Part shown: in pieces, positions 1-11,602 of the stretch
Numbering within the stretch: the stretch's first letter is position 1
Layout: each line of letters begins with the position of its first letter
DNA from: Nepenthes gracilis
Taxonomy: Eukaryota; Streptophyta; Magnoliopsida; Caryophyllales; Nepenthaceae
NCBI GenBank assembly: GCA_033239525.1
Contig: BSYO01000003.1
Location: 11,588,001-11,652,000, forward strand
DNA length: 64,000 bases
Reading direction: 5' to 3'
Notes under the pieces: generated by a model
What the model was told of the DNA's origin: nothing
What the model saw: only the letters and a program-made list of their open reading frames with translations
Databases searched by the model: none
Made by a program: the position numbers and the translations under genes

Positions 1-41
1 ATGGTGGACTATGACCCGTTTTGTCACTAATGGTATCAGAG
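1..41 (+). mobile_element. End of 5' LTR and primer-binding site of gypsy element A
   Basis: The first 27 bases match the very end of the 3' LTR at 4387-4413 (both read tggtggactatga.ccgtt, then gtcac), so the window opens at the last bases of a 5' LTR. TGGTATCAGAG at 31-41 follows almost at once and is the classic primer-binding site complementary to the initiator-methionine tRNA used by many plant LTR retrotransposons. The rest of the 5' LTR lies outside the window. Confidence 0.85.
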
Positions 42-347
42 AGAGGAGATACCTTAGGGTTGATCGATCATAAAGTAGAAACTTAGGTTTAAACCGAGTG
101 AAAGTGAGATAAGGGTGATTAGGAATAGATGGAAGGTTGAGGTAAATAACCCTTAAAGGCCGAGATGGATATTAAGGACTGCGATGTAACTTAAGGACCG
201 AGGTAGATGAGATGATCAAAGTGTAGAATATATGGAGTTCGTGAGTTTAATCTTTAAATACAATGAATAATTTTTAACCACCCCTTTCTCTAACTGAATA
301 TGCTAAACTGATCAATATTGTGATTCTTTTGGTTATAAGATAATAGT

Positions 348-1297
348 ATGGCACATAGAAGAAGAATTACCCAAGATGGTACTAGTGCCACTCAAGATCG
401 AGAGGCTGAATACTTGAACCCGCTAGGCAGAATGTCACACATAATAGAAACTATGGAGCAGTGGCACGCGGCTTCGATTCCTTCCCCTAATCCGGTTCTA
501 GCTAATTCTAAACCAATGGCGTATAAGAGATTTACAGCTGAGTAGGCGCCTGCATTTCTAGGAGTACCAGATTTAGTAAAGACAGATATCTAGATTCAAA
601 TATTAAAGAAGATATTTACTGTTATTAGATGTTTTGATTGGGAGAAGGTTACCTTTGCAGTGTATAAGTTAGAAGGAGAAGTTGATAGTTGGTGGGCAAT
701 GAAGAAAAGGGTGTTGGGTGTGCCCGAGGAAGAAATTTTTTAAAAAATATTTGAGGAGGCATTTATGGAGAAATATTTTTCTTCTAGCCTCCAGGATTAA
801 AAGGAAGAGGAGTTCTTGCGGCTTAGGCAAGGGAGTCACTCTGTAGTTGAATATGATACGAAATTTACTGAGTTATCTTATTACGCACCATATATTGTAG
901 AAGATGAGTTAAGAAAGGCCAAGAAATTCCAACAAGAATTAAGGAATGGAATTAGGAAATAACTGGTGACGCAGAAGCTTAGGACTTATGTTGAGATATT
1001 GGATAGGGCCCTGATATTTGAGAGGGAGCTTGAGACTCAAAAGTTTTTCGCTAAGAGGGTACCTAGTCGGATTAGTTTTAGTGAGGGGGCATGTTCAGGA
1101 CCCCTAGAACCTTCTAAAAAAGGGAAAGGTGTCAGATAAAGGGAAAATTAGCACTGAAATTCAGTCAGTGTCTAATTTTCAGACGTTAGCTGTGAATTGT
1201 ACCCACTGTGGAGGGGAGCATTTGGGAAAAACTTGTCTTAAATTAATGGGGGCTTGTTTTAATTGTGGACAATAGGGTCATTGGGTGAAGGATTGCC
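348..1297 (+). pseudogene. gag: Ty3/gypsy gag pseudogene (element A)
   Basis: The frame opens at ATG 348 and runs through several in-frame stops (first TAG at 543). Reading through them gives a typical plant gypsy Gag: a capsid core with the Retrotrans_gag signature (LEGEVDSWWAMKKR near 670-710, then a block ending in QELRNGIRK), followed by zinc-knuckle sequence at about 1198-1297 (CTHCGGEHLGKTC, then CFNCG-stop-GHWVKDC). Several stops sit where Gln codons would be expected (CAA/CAG to TAA/TAG), the pattern left by deamination of methylated cytosine. The product would have packaged element RNA into particles; this copy cannot make it. Confidence 0.85.
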
Positions 1298-1339
1298 CCA
1301 TACCTAGGCAGCTGGAGGCAAAGAAGTCTACTGTCCCAT

Positions 1340-1485
1340 CTAAAGCATTTGCGGTGACAGTTCAGGATACCAAAGTATTACCAAATGTGATTGAAGGTAC
1401 TCTTTTTATTTGTGAAATTTCAGCTTATGTTTTATTTAATTCAGGATTTGCGCATTCTTTTGTTTCCCCACACTTTGCATTTTGA
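1340..1485 (+). pseudogene. Truncated gypsy aspartic protease (element A)
   Basis: Directly after the zinc knuckle an open frame reads ...VIEGTLFICEISAYVLFNSG, the retropepsin active-site region. The catalytic Asp of the usual D-S/T-G triad is Asn here (FNSG where FDSG is expected), so even a full protein would be inactive. The frame ends at 1485, and within about 130 bp the sequence is already the polypurine end of the element. Reverse transcriptase, RNase H and integrase are therefore deleted. Confidence 0.75.
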
Positions 1486-1700
1486 GATATTAGTAAATGG
1501 TTAATCAGAGTAGCACAATAATAGCAGGAGGGCCTATGATCTAGAAATATTAGAATAGGATTGAGGAGCCTAGTGGATGATAATTTTGAGGTTCGTCGAA
1601 TTTTGAGGACGAAATTTCTATAAGTGGGGGAGAATTATAAGGACAAGTTTTTTAGGATTTAGTCTCTCAACCTTAATGGAAAAATTAGCCTAGATAGCAT

Positions 1701-2106
1701 GTTGACTGGATTGACTTGTTGACCGGCCTTAATGAGAAAATGGCCAAGGATGATATATAATAATGACCAAGGAAGTTGTTGAGATAATGACAGAGAAAGT
1801 TAGTAATTGACCAAGGTAGATGATAGAGACCGAAATAGTTGTTAGTAACCAAGGTAGCTTATAATCGGCCGAAGTAGGAAGTTGACCGGAATTTAAATCA
1901 TTGGCCAGAATTAGCATAGTTTACCGAAAATAATGAATTGACCGGTTAAGACAAGTTGACCGGATTTGGCGTATAGTTGACCGGCTTTAATGATAAAATT
2001 TTCGGAGAGGATTTCTGAAGAGGATTGAGTGAAATTTTGGAGAGAATTTTCAGCGAAGATAGACGACAAGAATCAAACGTTGTCCGAATAAGAGAATTGA
2101 CCGGAC
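1701..2106 (+). promoter_or_regulatory. Cluster of nine W-box cores (TTGAC[C/T]) in LTR A
   Basis: Nine TTGACC/TTGACT cores, most of them in the longer word GTTGACCGG, occur in about 400 bp on the + strand of the LTR upstream of its TATA box (first near 1701, last at 2097-2102). TTGAC[C/T] is the established WRKY factor binding core. Well under one would be expected by chance in this length. A role as stress-responsive LTR enhancer is inference. Confidence 0.5.
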
Positions 2107-2453
2107 TAAACTAGTTAATCAGAATTAAAGTAATCAAGGAGATAACTAAAATAACCACAAAAATGCGACCTGAAAATAAACAGTAATACCCGTGGCTTGG
2201 AAAAATGACCAAGGTTGTTGGAGAAGAATCCGAGAACATCATAAAGAGTCCGAGGACTCATAATAAGACCGAGGACTTTGAGTATAAATGGGAGTTAGTA
2301 AGATGATCATCAGAAACAATGTAAGCCATACCCTACTTCACCTACTCTGTTGACCTTCTAAAAAGGAAGATTTAGTGAGAAAAGAAGTACCATATTGGTG
2401 ACCTGCTCTCACTTACTTGCACTTACCCCATTACCTATAAATACCAAAGTTAG

Positions 2454-3203
2454 GTCATCTCTTAATGGACGGGTGGCCATGGTATGGTCAGGCCGGTGTA
2501 AAATTGTGAGCGCATGCTCATGAGGGCGGAGTTGGCCTTGTCGGAGTTAAAATTGTGAGTGCAAAGTGGTTAGGGCCCGAGTGCGTTGGATCGGGAGTGG
2601 CTTGATGAAGCCGATGTCGATGATGATGCCGAAGTAGTTTGGCCGACTTGTATTTGTTTTTCCCTGATCGGGTTCATGTATTGCTACATGATGTCGGTGC
2701 TCGGGGGATGCCCTAGCCTGATATACTACCTCTAAGTCGGCAAATCACTTGGAGATGTCCCTGGTGGCAATACTATTGAGTCTCAGCTATGAGGAGCTGG
2801 ATCGGGTTTTACTCATTGTTGTTGATGGAGCTGGTGATGCAGCGGGTCTCAGTCTCTCCGTGGCACTGATCGAATAGCATAGTTCCGCATACTTCATCCT
2901 GCTGGGCTGTGCTGCATTGGATGGCATGGTTGCCACTCGTTTTTGCTGAGTTTGCTCCTGTTGATTCGGGAGAAGTTGTTTATGTGTCTGTTTATGTGAT
3001 AGTAGACAGATTTCATATTCTGTTGATTCTGTGGAACGTTGTCCTCCTAGAGGTTTTTATGTATTTTCTGATGTACAGGTTGCTCGGGGTATGCCCTAGC
3101 GACCTATGTTTTAACTCCAAGTCAAAATACTTGGAGATAAAATATAGATTTTGTAATTTTTTTTCCCTTTAATCCAAAATATTTACTTATAAAAAAAAAT
3201 AGC
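2454..3203 (+). mobile_element. LINE 3'-end fragment inserted in LTR A
   Basis: The insert ends in a poly(A) run (3191-3199) and is flanked by the near-identical 8-mers AAAGTTAG (2446-2453) and AGAGTTAG (3204-3211), a likely target duplication. Its 3' end matches the 3' ends of the LINE copies ending at 22218 (+) and 22947 (-): a GGGGTATGCCCT word, a CTCCAAGT...ACTTGGAG stem-loop (3115-3136), then A-rich sequence. The word plus stem-loop occurs a second time at about 2701-2754. No coding sequence is preserved. It landed about 10 bp after the LTR TATA box. Confidence 0.65.
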
Positions 3204-4413
3204 AGAGTTAGAGATCAAGGAGAAATGCTAGAAAACCTAAGAGAAGCATGAAGGAGAAAGAGGAGAAGAATTCCAGGCCATACTTGGGTGAGGGAGTTCG
3301 TAGATCAGGCAAGTGTCCCCCATGTTTTGTCCTTAGCTGTTTTCTTGTCTATCTGATGTTATTTTAATGTTCTTTTTTATGATTTTACGTAATGCATATC
3401 ATGGTAATTACTTGTCATGTTTATAAAGAAATTTCATGATTAGCGCATGTATTATGTTTTACATGTGTGATTTAGTTCCACAACTCATACTTGAAAATTT
3501 TGCATGATAAAGATCTCAGTTTGTATGATTAAGATCTCATCGGTTTGCATGATGTTTGCCGCTTGTAAAAGTAGAGATTGCATGTTTTAAGGACTCGATC
3601 ATTTGAAGCTCATGACTTTCAAAGAAAATTGGTTTTGAGATACGATGGCCAAGAGTTGCAAGCTTAAAATGTAGCCATATTTGATATATGACGGTCGAGA
3701 ACTGCAGGCCTTAAATGTTTCCGTATTTGATATATGATGACCGAGAATCGCAAGCCTAAAATATAACGGATTTTTAGCATTTGGTTTTGGATTTGCATTT
3801 ATTTTGGTTTCCAGTTTCGCATGAAAATATCTTATTCCCATGTATGATACTTTTGTATGCAAAATGCTTTCATTCCATGTAATGCTATATTTATGCATGT
3901 TTTCTGCATTGGTAACATACTATGCTATCGCTCACTCATTGCTGTTTTCTTACCCTTAAATGACCAAGAACTTATGCCGAATGAGAAAGAGTGAAGTTGG
4001 ACGGTCAAGCTAGACAGGAAGGCCGATTGAGATTTATGTAGTAATGCATGACTAATCTTGATGTAGTTTGGGATATTCTGAAAATTTTTGTATAATGACT
4101 CCACTATGTAAATAAAAAGGATGTTTAGATACTTCCGCTAAATTGTTATGGTCTGAGTAATTTTGGTTCCTAGTGGCATTTCGTACGTCTTTAGTTTTAT
4201 TCTCTAACTGATCGACTTTGAACCTCAGACGGTCACATTGTGACCGACCTTAATGAGGTCGACTTGATGTCCGACCGTTTGCGATCCTCTACATGCGAAC
4301 GAAACTTTTAAGTCTACCTAATTATATGCCACTTGTGCCGAGTTGATTATCCCATCTATAGGTATGTTTATGTGTCGGATATTATATGGTGGACTATGAT
4401 CCGTTTCGTCACA

Positions 4414-4529
4414 TCAACTATTCACATTATACAAGAATATTGGAGTCACATAATAAAAACGACAATCAGCGTCCCATTAGTTAATATGTTGAGAGTTAAA
4501 AATTCAGACCACCCGACATGGAGGGCTGG
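4414..4529. other. Flank with polypurine-like end of a Tat element
   Basis: This short stretch ends in gacatggagggctgg directly before TGATGGG, resembling the polypurine tract ggtaggggggctag before the 3' LTR of element B at 14476. It is probably the last remnant of a truncated element's internal region. No gene is seen. Confidence 0.4.
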
Positions 4530-5544
4530 TGATGGGTACAACCACAAATGGGCTAGCTCAGGGACTAAACCCACTGATAAGGGAAAGCCCGGAAGGTGTC
4601 ATGCCCACAGTGTGGCTTTGCAAGCCCAAGATCAAAGTGGCAATGCGGTCGGCCCAATTGGCTCAGTCTGAGACTGTCTAGTGGGAAACGAGTAATTAGG
4701 GTAAACCCGTAGAAACCCTTCTAGCTCATCAATTGACAAACGATGCAACATCCTACAAATAGGCAGGCGACACTTTCCAAAACTGCAAAGGCCACTCAGT
4801 AAATATTCTGCCCAAGATTGCATGCTCCTTAGGATGGTAGTTGTGATTTAGCGAATCATCCCAAAAAGGCAGTCACCATGCAGTGATCTCTACGGTTGTC
4901 CTAACAAAGGAAAGAACCCTCGTAGATAGCCATGGTTGCCATAACAAGCACCCACAATCGTCAACACAGCTTAGCAGATTAGCACTGGTAGCTATCGCCA
5001 ACCATGATACATAATGAGGGTTAAAGTGATTTCAATACTATAAATACCCATTCGTCCCTACAAGTAAGCTGTCTCCTATGAGGTAGAAGCAGAAAGAGAA
5101 AGAGAGATATTGAAACACCAGTCCAAGCAATTGTGTCCTAAGCAGTCAAAGCCTCATCTGACTAGCCTAACCTCACCCTTCAGGCATTCACTCACCATGA
5201 GGACCTCTGAAGCTACTCTCTACTAAGCGTATCTTTAGCAAGCCGCTCTCCGGTGAGTGCACCTATCGGAGTATCGCCCTCCAACTAACATTCAACCCCT
5301 ACACCCGTGCATTAGCATCCTTTACATCCTCCATTTTTCTAGCATAGGTTGAAAGACTACTGATTTGAGTATCAGAGGATAAACCGGGGATCACGTCCCA
5401 CTATTCTTTGACCTCTTATTTATTCGTTGTATTGCCCAGGGTCCAAATTATCAAAGAGAGACCGGACTTGCTTCAACTTAATTTGTCAGAAAAGATCAAG
5501 TGGCTCCCTAATTCGTATAACAACCCAGATCCAGAAACGCATCA
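4530..5544 (+). mobile_element. Tat-type gypsy LTR (3' LTR of a truncated element)
   Basis: It begins TGATGGGTAC and ends AACGCATCA, the same TGAT...ATCA termini as element B (7079 and 15530). Length is 1015 bp. A TATA box is present (ctataaataccc, around 5039-5050), followed by a leader with an AG-rich stretch. A polypurine-like run precedes it and no matching left LTR or 5-bp duplication is found, so it is best read as the 3' LTR of an element whose rest was lost, rather than a clean solo LTR. Confidence 0.7.
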
Positions 5545-6904
5545 AATAGATAATAACAATGTTAAATGTTATGATGAATTTTAATTAATAAATTTAATGG
5601 ACATATTTAATCTTTATAGTTAAAAAAATAAATAACCCCTATAGACTAAATTGAGGGTTCTATTTTATTATTCATTTGACCTAAATACACTATATTGATA
5701 TTTATTTTTATTCATATGTCATTAATTTTAATTCACACTCCTATTTGGAATAGTCAATTTTGGTAGTATGAGATAAAGAATTACATATTAAAATATTATA
5801 AAATTATTGATTTATAGGTCCTGGATGTTCCATGTTATAATTTTATAAAGTGTGATATTTTATTCTATATTTTATATATAAGATAAAAGAAAATATACGA
5901 AGATATTATTTTATTCAGATGATGTGAATGTTAGGATAGCTTAGTATAGTCACACTATCCAATATTGAAGCCATTTGTTTAACATTGAGGATATGTTTAT
6001 TTCTCTAGTAGAACCAATGTATATTATATTATAATATGAATACTTAGGATATCTAATAATGGATTGACTGATCAGACTATAGACATGTTGTGAGACGTTC
6101 TTAATATTACCCAATAGGGTGATGTAAGTAATTTGAGTATAATGTAATTTACATTATTGATGGCACATAAATACATTAATATTAAGATCAAAGTGATAGA
6201 AATATAATCATCATAGATTTTTTTAATGAAATCTCTTTTGATAAAATAAATTATTACATTGCATAATCTTTTGAGTCATTATATATTAGATTCTTATATG
6301 ATATTACTCTCCATAATTGTTATTCTTCTGATTAAAATATTATTTATTAAGTATTTAGCTCACATATTATTCTTTTAATCTTTTAAATTAACAGTCAAAT
6401 AATAAATTCTGACATAGTAATACATTTCATACTAAAAGATGTGAAAATAGATATATTGTGTATTATTATAGAGTATGAAGGTTATATGGTGATAGCTTTT
6501 GTAGCAATGGTTTGCATAGTTTATAAAATATACCACTAAATGCACAAGTTTGTTTAAAGTTGCAAATAAAGTTTAGCAAGTATTTCTTTTAAAAATAAAA
6601 AAATAAAAAAATATATATAATATAATGATATTATATTATAGTAATAAATATATATATGATATAATAATAGATTGATTTTAATATTATCTACTAAACTATT
6701 AAAAAGAATATTGTGGTACGACACATATTTGACTATAGTCTTACTGATATTACTATTTATCATGCGTATTTTGATACTATGTTGTCAAAATGCAATTTTG
6801 GTAACAAAAGAATATAAAAATAGAGGGATGAACACATGTCGAAGGCAATGAAAAGAGCCCCAACAATATTAAAGTTGATAGTGGTGCTATAAGGGCTTGG
6901 GCAA

Positions 6905-6957
<53 letters not shown>

Positions 6958-7078
6958 AATTTTCATAGATGATGTAACTAATGTTCGATATAATTTGGTT
7001 ATAATATGATTTTTTTATTATTATTTTTTGAGAGGTCTTATTACCTCCGTTGGACCCCTTTAATTTGTTGGAACCGTA
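5545..7078. other. AT-rich decayed repeat, no gene
   Basis: About 1.5 kb of AT-rich sequence without a credible coding frame. Its texture resembles the AT-rich second half of the gypsy LTR at 31970-40097 and the block at 15531-16882, so it may be a heavily decayed member of that family into which element B inserted. A TA microsatellite lies near its right end. Confidence 0.4.
6906..6952. repeat. (TA)n microsatellite
   Basis: An uninterrupted run of about 23 TA dinucleotides. The open frames over it, with repeated Tyr-Ile, are artefacts of the repeat. Confidence 0.95.
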
Positions 7079-8568
7079 TGATGGGTAGGCCCATAGCAGG
7101 CAGGCCCAATAAGAAAAACGGCCCAAAGTCCAGAAAAGCCTAAACGCGTGTTAGACGGTCAATGCTAGCATTGATTGCACAGAGTGCCAACCAGGCGACC
7201 AACGCGCTCCTTTAAGACGATCAACATTCCTGTTGACTGGAAGCACTGTAGCAGTAGGCCCTGAAAAGATAAAAAACCTAATACGGGCCAGGCCCAATTT
7301 GGCGGACGTTTTCGTACATGACAAGCAATGGTCCTTTCCCTAATTTCACGCTTTCCTTGAAGCCAATCTCCTCTAAAAAAGGAATTAACTGATTCAGCGC
7401 CCTTCCCATGAGGAAAGCGCCAGATTCTCTCTTCCTGTCTACGATAGAGCCTAACGGTAACAAAAGCACAGAAGGAAGGCAAATAATCTAGAGTCTCGTT
7501 ACCCGCTCAGAAAGGAAACGATCCCATCAGTCAACCCTTCTTGCTCAAGGAAGGCCGCCCAACTCGAGGCAGGTATCACGCCTCCTTGGCCAAGGAAGGT
7601 CGCCCTCCCCACTATCTATATAATCCCGCAGAGTCACCACTCTGGAGGAAACTATCTGAGACACGAACACGACATAAAAATACAACGCAGTGCTACTATA
7701 AAAATTCTTGAGCATACTTACGCTCGTACCTAAGCGAACAATCGCTTACTTTGCTAATCCCACTCCAAGCCTCCAGATTCCAGAGACTTCGTCTGCTCCT
7801 CGAGATCCGTCCTTCTAAGCTTCCACGCTTTCAGGACGTACCCTCCTACTCGTTCCTTGAGAATATCAATGTGAGGTTCCGGATTTGTGAACCCGACAAT
7901 TATGAGGTGAATAGTATGTTAATGATCAATACTAATCTTATGGGATGATTAAGGTTTGGTATTGGAAGAAAAATCGGAAAAATCATTCGGGTCCGGGCTG
8001 CTGAAGCCACGCCAAAGAGACTTGCGCTGGCTTGGCGCTCGAGCCACGGCTCGGCGGATAAAGCGTAACCGCCGTGGCTGGCGCTCGCCCGCCCGAGGGG
8101 CGCTCGAGCGGTGGCCGCCCGTGGCCCGGCCGCTCGAGCGGCCGGCGCAGTATATATTCGCGCCGTGCGTTCGTTTTCCCTCATTTCGCGATCGGCCGAG
8201 GGTTTTAGAGAGAGAGAGAGGGGCGCGACCGGAGAGAGAAGAAGGGAGATCGAGCCCGGGAGTCCGATTCCGCCCGAGAGCCAGGTATAAAGGTGAAAGC
8301 ACGCGTCGAGGCAAGTGTTCTCATACCCACTTCTCGTTCTCTTTCGATATTTTGTGTATTTTCGTTGGGTATTTTGTGTCGATACCCATGGGGAATGTTA
8401 GGATATTGAAAACCCATGCCTTGAGGTCCATGAAAATGTGGTTAGTTGTCCGATTCGTGTCCGATTCGCCCGGGTGGGTTTTACCGAAACCCTAACCTAC
8501 GGGATTTTGGGGGTTTTCCGTTTCCTGGCCGTGCATCATGAAATTGACCTCAAAATTGGAATCCCCAC

Positions 8569-8850
8569 GTCCCAATGATGTATATATGTTGGCCGCGGGT
8601 CCGATCTTGCACGTTTGGACCCGTTTGCGGCGTCCGAGCCCATTAAAGGGGCGCTGTTACTGTTCACCCGAGACTGAAGGTGGATTTTGCGTGTTGTCAC
8701 CTTCATGAAATGATGAAATGATCCTAGAATATGAATCCCCATGTCCCAATTGTGTGTATATATCGACGGATGCGAATCTCGCAAGATTTGACCCGTTTCG
8801 TGGCATCCGGGAGTCTTGAAATAATTCCGTAATTGTTTATCCGAAATTGT
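8569..8850. repeat. Diverged direct duplication in LTR G1
   Basis: A block beginning GAATCCCCACGTCCCAAT at 8569 recurs at 8733 (gaatccccatgtcccaatt) and continues in parallel: a tatata run, then 'ttg.acccgttt' and 'gcatccg/gcgtccg'. The offset is about 164 bp. It is absent from the inverted family member at 33015-34844. Confidence 0.6.
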
Positions 8851-10040
8851 GGAATTTAATGGAAAATTCGTTCGCGAAGCCCTTGACCCGCGCCCGGACA
8901 CCATTTGAGCTTCTATTTGGAGTTAAATGTATAAATTGATTTGGGATCATAGTTACCCATGCCTCGGGTTCTATAGATTACATGTTGGATGTCCAAAATT
9001 CCGAGAATCGACCGATTCGTGCACATGTGCACTGTTCACGTGCACTGTACATGGGTACTACTCTTCCAAAAGTATCGGACGATATTGTGTAATACTTCCT
9101 TGTTTAAATGCCGATTAAAGGATATGTGTTTGTAGAGAGAAAAAGTTGAGGCACAACAGCAAGCACGACGAGAAAGAAAGGGGAGAGACCACAGTTGTGA
9201 TTCGATCCGGGTAAAATAATGGTAGAACGAGCTCAGGCAAGTGTACTTGACATTTTTTTTCATTATCTGCGATTTCTCGTGCTTTAAAACCGTTGAAAAT
9301 GCTCTAAATGTTGATGATGCATGTTTAAAGTACATGAAGCATGTTTACTTTGATTACTCGGTTAGATTTGTGTTTATCCATGTTTATTACAAAATTTGGC
9401 TTCGATTTCGTGAAGGAGTATAAAAATGGTGTTCAATTTCTCTTGAAAAGTATGTGATGAAACCCTAGCTCGAAAATGTTGTATAGTTTGAGTAAATTGC
9501 ATGATTTAATGTATATGCATGGCATCTATGACATTAATTTCATGAAATATGTGCAAGTAAGAGACCGATTTGAGTTCAAAGGTTTTGGCGAAGCCCCATG
9601 TACGAAAATGAAGAGGTTTTGATGAGTTTTAATCGTAGCTTCTATTATATGAAAGTTAATCGACATCGAAATGAAGCTTCCTGTATAGTTTGTTTTCGAA
9701 AATATGTATTTAACGTATACCGACAAAATTTCCATGTAAATTTAAAGAAGTGCTGAAATTGTGTTGTGAAAGTTTGATTTCGAAAATGGGATTTTCGATA
9801 AAGAGATGATTTCATTCTGCTTATTTTGGGACCCGAGATCGACTATCCAGGTAAGTTCTTAGGTGAGGCCTTAGAACTTACGGTGGTAATCGAGGATAGC
9901 TCATCCATGGAGCGATTCATGGTCCGCCTGTCCTCAAGGGCGTTAAGCCAGAGGAACATAGGCCGACCTTCGGGTGGCACACAAAGATGAATATCCCCGG
10001 GATGGGATATACATGATATGATATGACATGATAGGCCTTG

Positions 10041-10063
10041 GATTGTGTGGGTCGAACACAATC
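10041..10063 (+). promoter_or_regulatory. Conserved LTR hairpin, copy in G1
   Basis: GATTGTGT (10041-10048), a 7-base loop and ACACAATC (10056-10063) form a perfect stem, extendable by a G-T and a T-A pair. Equivalent hairpins lie at 21265-21286, 26798-26819 and 33461-33487 in other LTRs, all next to a CTCGAT/ATCGAG word. Function unknown; a structured element in the LTR transcript is inference. Confidence 0.6.
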
Positions 10064-10139
10064 TATCTCGATCATTCGTCCCTTCCGCTAGTAGGGTACA
10101 TCGCGGTGGTCCGAAATTGTTAAGATATGTCACGTAAAA

Positions 10140-10400
10140 AAGATGAAATGTATAAATGCGGTGAAAAGATGATGAGTATCATCGGATGAAAAGATGATAA
10201 TGAAACATTATCTGATGAAAAAGACGACAGAGTATCATCGGATGAAAAGATGATAATGAGACATATACTGATGAAAAGATGATAGAGTATCATCGGATGA
10301 AAAGATGATAATGAAACGATATCATGGTGAAAAGATGACAGAGTATTATCGGGATGAAAAGATGATAACGAAACATTATACTGATGAAAAGATGACAGTG
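10140..10400 (+). repeat. Minisatellite, period about 56 bp, in LTR G1
   Basis: About four degenerate copies built on 'agtatcatcggatgaaaag' and 'gatgataatgaaac'. The word AGTAT(C/T)ATC starts at about 10175, 10231, 10286 and 10342. The sub-motif GATGAAAAGATGA repeats twice per unit. The inverted family member has a different array in the corresponding place. Confidence 0.85.
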
Positions 10401-11602
10401 AAGCAATATAGAGTACCGTTTTCGGATTTTACCATGTATCCGTATAGTTTATAGTTATAGTTTTGACCTATAGTGATATGATTTATGAAGCATGAGATTT
10501 AATATCGTTATAGCATGTCTTTACAGTTTCTCTTTTCAGATGATGTTTGATTAAACATTATGGTTTCGCACGGTTATATGATCGTTTTGGCATAATCGTT
10601 TTACAATTCATATGCATGTACCTTGCTGGGCCTCGACTCACTGTTTTAGTGTTTTTCCCCCCTCCAGATGAGACAGTAAAGCTTTTACCCGACGAAGAAG
10701 AGTAAGCAGAGAGAGAAGCTTCTTGAAGACTTTTGAGGACCATAGCATAGTGGAGCTATTTTGGAGAGGCCTGTCAACGTAAAGGCCTAGTTGCATATGA
10801 TTTTGTATACAGATCTTATGATTTTTGATGTCCTAGAACATGTTGATTTTTGTAAAGAAAGCATATGATGTGTATGATAGTAGAAGAGAAAATGCTATGC
10901 TTCTGCAGGTTGTAGTGTACTTCCGCTATACTCTGGATTTCTTGTGTAGGTCCTAGATGGCATCTCGTTATTTATCTGTCAGAATAGTAATTGCTTTGAT
11001 GGATTTGTGACATGGATGGCACATAGGATCCTGTGAATGATTGTTGTAGGATTTGTGAATGATGGATAGTTGTGTGCTTGTTATGGATGAATATTGCAGG
11101 TTTGTATTTTTAGGTTTTCATCCAGTTACAAAGGAGACTCTGCCGAAATTTCTGCAGAAGTCTTGCCTTAATTAGATCGTTAATTATGTTATTTGTTTGA
11201 CGGAAGCTTTTGAGGAAAAAAAAAAATCCGTTCCGTCACAATCAAGTTGGGAAACCATACTCTCGATGAGTCACAGGAACGTCTCTAGCATCTAAAGGCC
11301 AACACTCCCACTAATCTTAATCACGCTCCCTATCTCATTTTACGTTTCAGTTTACCTTCTCAAAGTTCGAAGGCTTGTTACTGACTTGAAACAATATCCC
11401 GCCGACACCTAACCTCTTATTTATTGTAGTGGTGTGTAGGGTCCAAACTCGGTGAATGGAGTCGGATCCAAACGATCAAGCGAATCCGAATCTGTTCGAA
11501 GTTGGATTTAGGTACATATCATTAGCGCCGTCTGTGGGAAGCGCTTGCAAGAAGCTAACTACGTTTCCCAGAAGCTCTTTCCAATCAACACCCTCAAACA
11601 AA

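Larger units (their letters stand above)
1636..4413 (+). mobile_element. 3' LTR of gypsy element A, with nested LINE fragment
   Basis: The LTR starts just after a polypurine run (gtgggggagaat, 1624-1635) with tataagg, probably a decayed TGTAAGG, and ends gtcaca at 4413, matching the 5' LTR end at base 1. Its length is about 2.78 kb, or about 2.0 kb without the LINE insertion at 2454-3203. A TATA box (TATAAATA, 2436-2443) is visible. The first 500 bp are full of TTGACC motifs. No coding sequence is supported inside it. Long LTRs of this kind fit chromovirus-like gypsy lineages, but the lineage cannot be fixed without RT. Confidence 0.75.
7870..11240 (+). mobile_element. Solo LTR G1 nested in left LTR of B
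   Basis: The 3371-bp insert starts TGTGAGG and ends CGTCACA, with perfect 5-bp target duplications ATCAA at 7865-7869 and 11241-11245. Comparison with the intact LTR at about 15220 confirms that both sides rejoin. In order it holds GC-rich CGCTCGAGCGG palindromes (8035-8140), a TATA box (gtatatatt, around 8149), an AG-rich leader, a duplicated block, a hairpin (10041-10063) and a minisatellite (10140-10400). No gag or pol is present, so it is a solo LTR. The 121-, 122- and 179-codon frames at 7949-8904 arise from its GC-rich promoter and are not genes. Confidence 0.85.

Noticed and set aside
7949..8904. Overlapping GC-rich ORFs of 121, 122 and 179 codons on both strands
   Set aside because: They fall in the GC-rich promoter and leader of solo LTR G1; proteins are Arg/Ser-rich on several frames at once, with no motif. 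The same region of G2 gives different frames.
10140..10400. CRISPR-like regular array
   Set aside because: Units are contiguous degenerate copies without unique spacers, in a plant LTR; it is a minisatellite.
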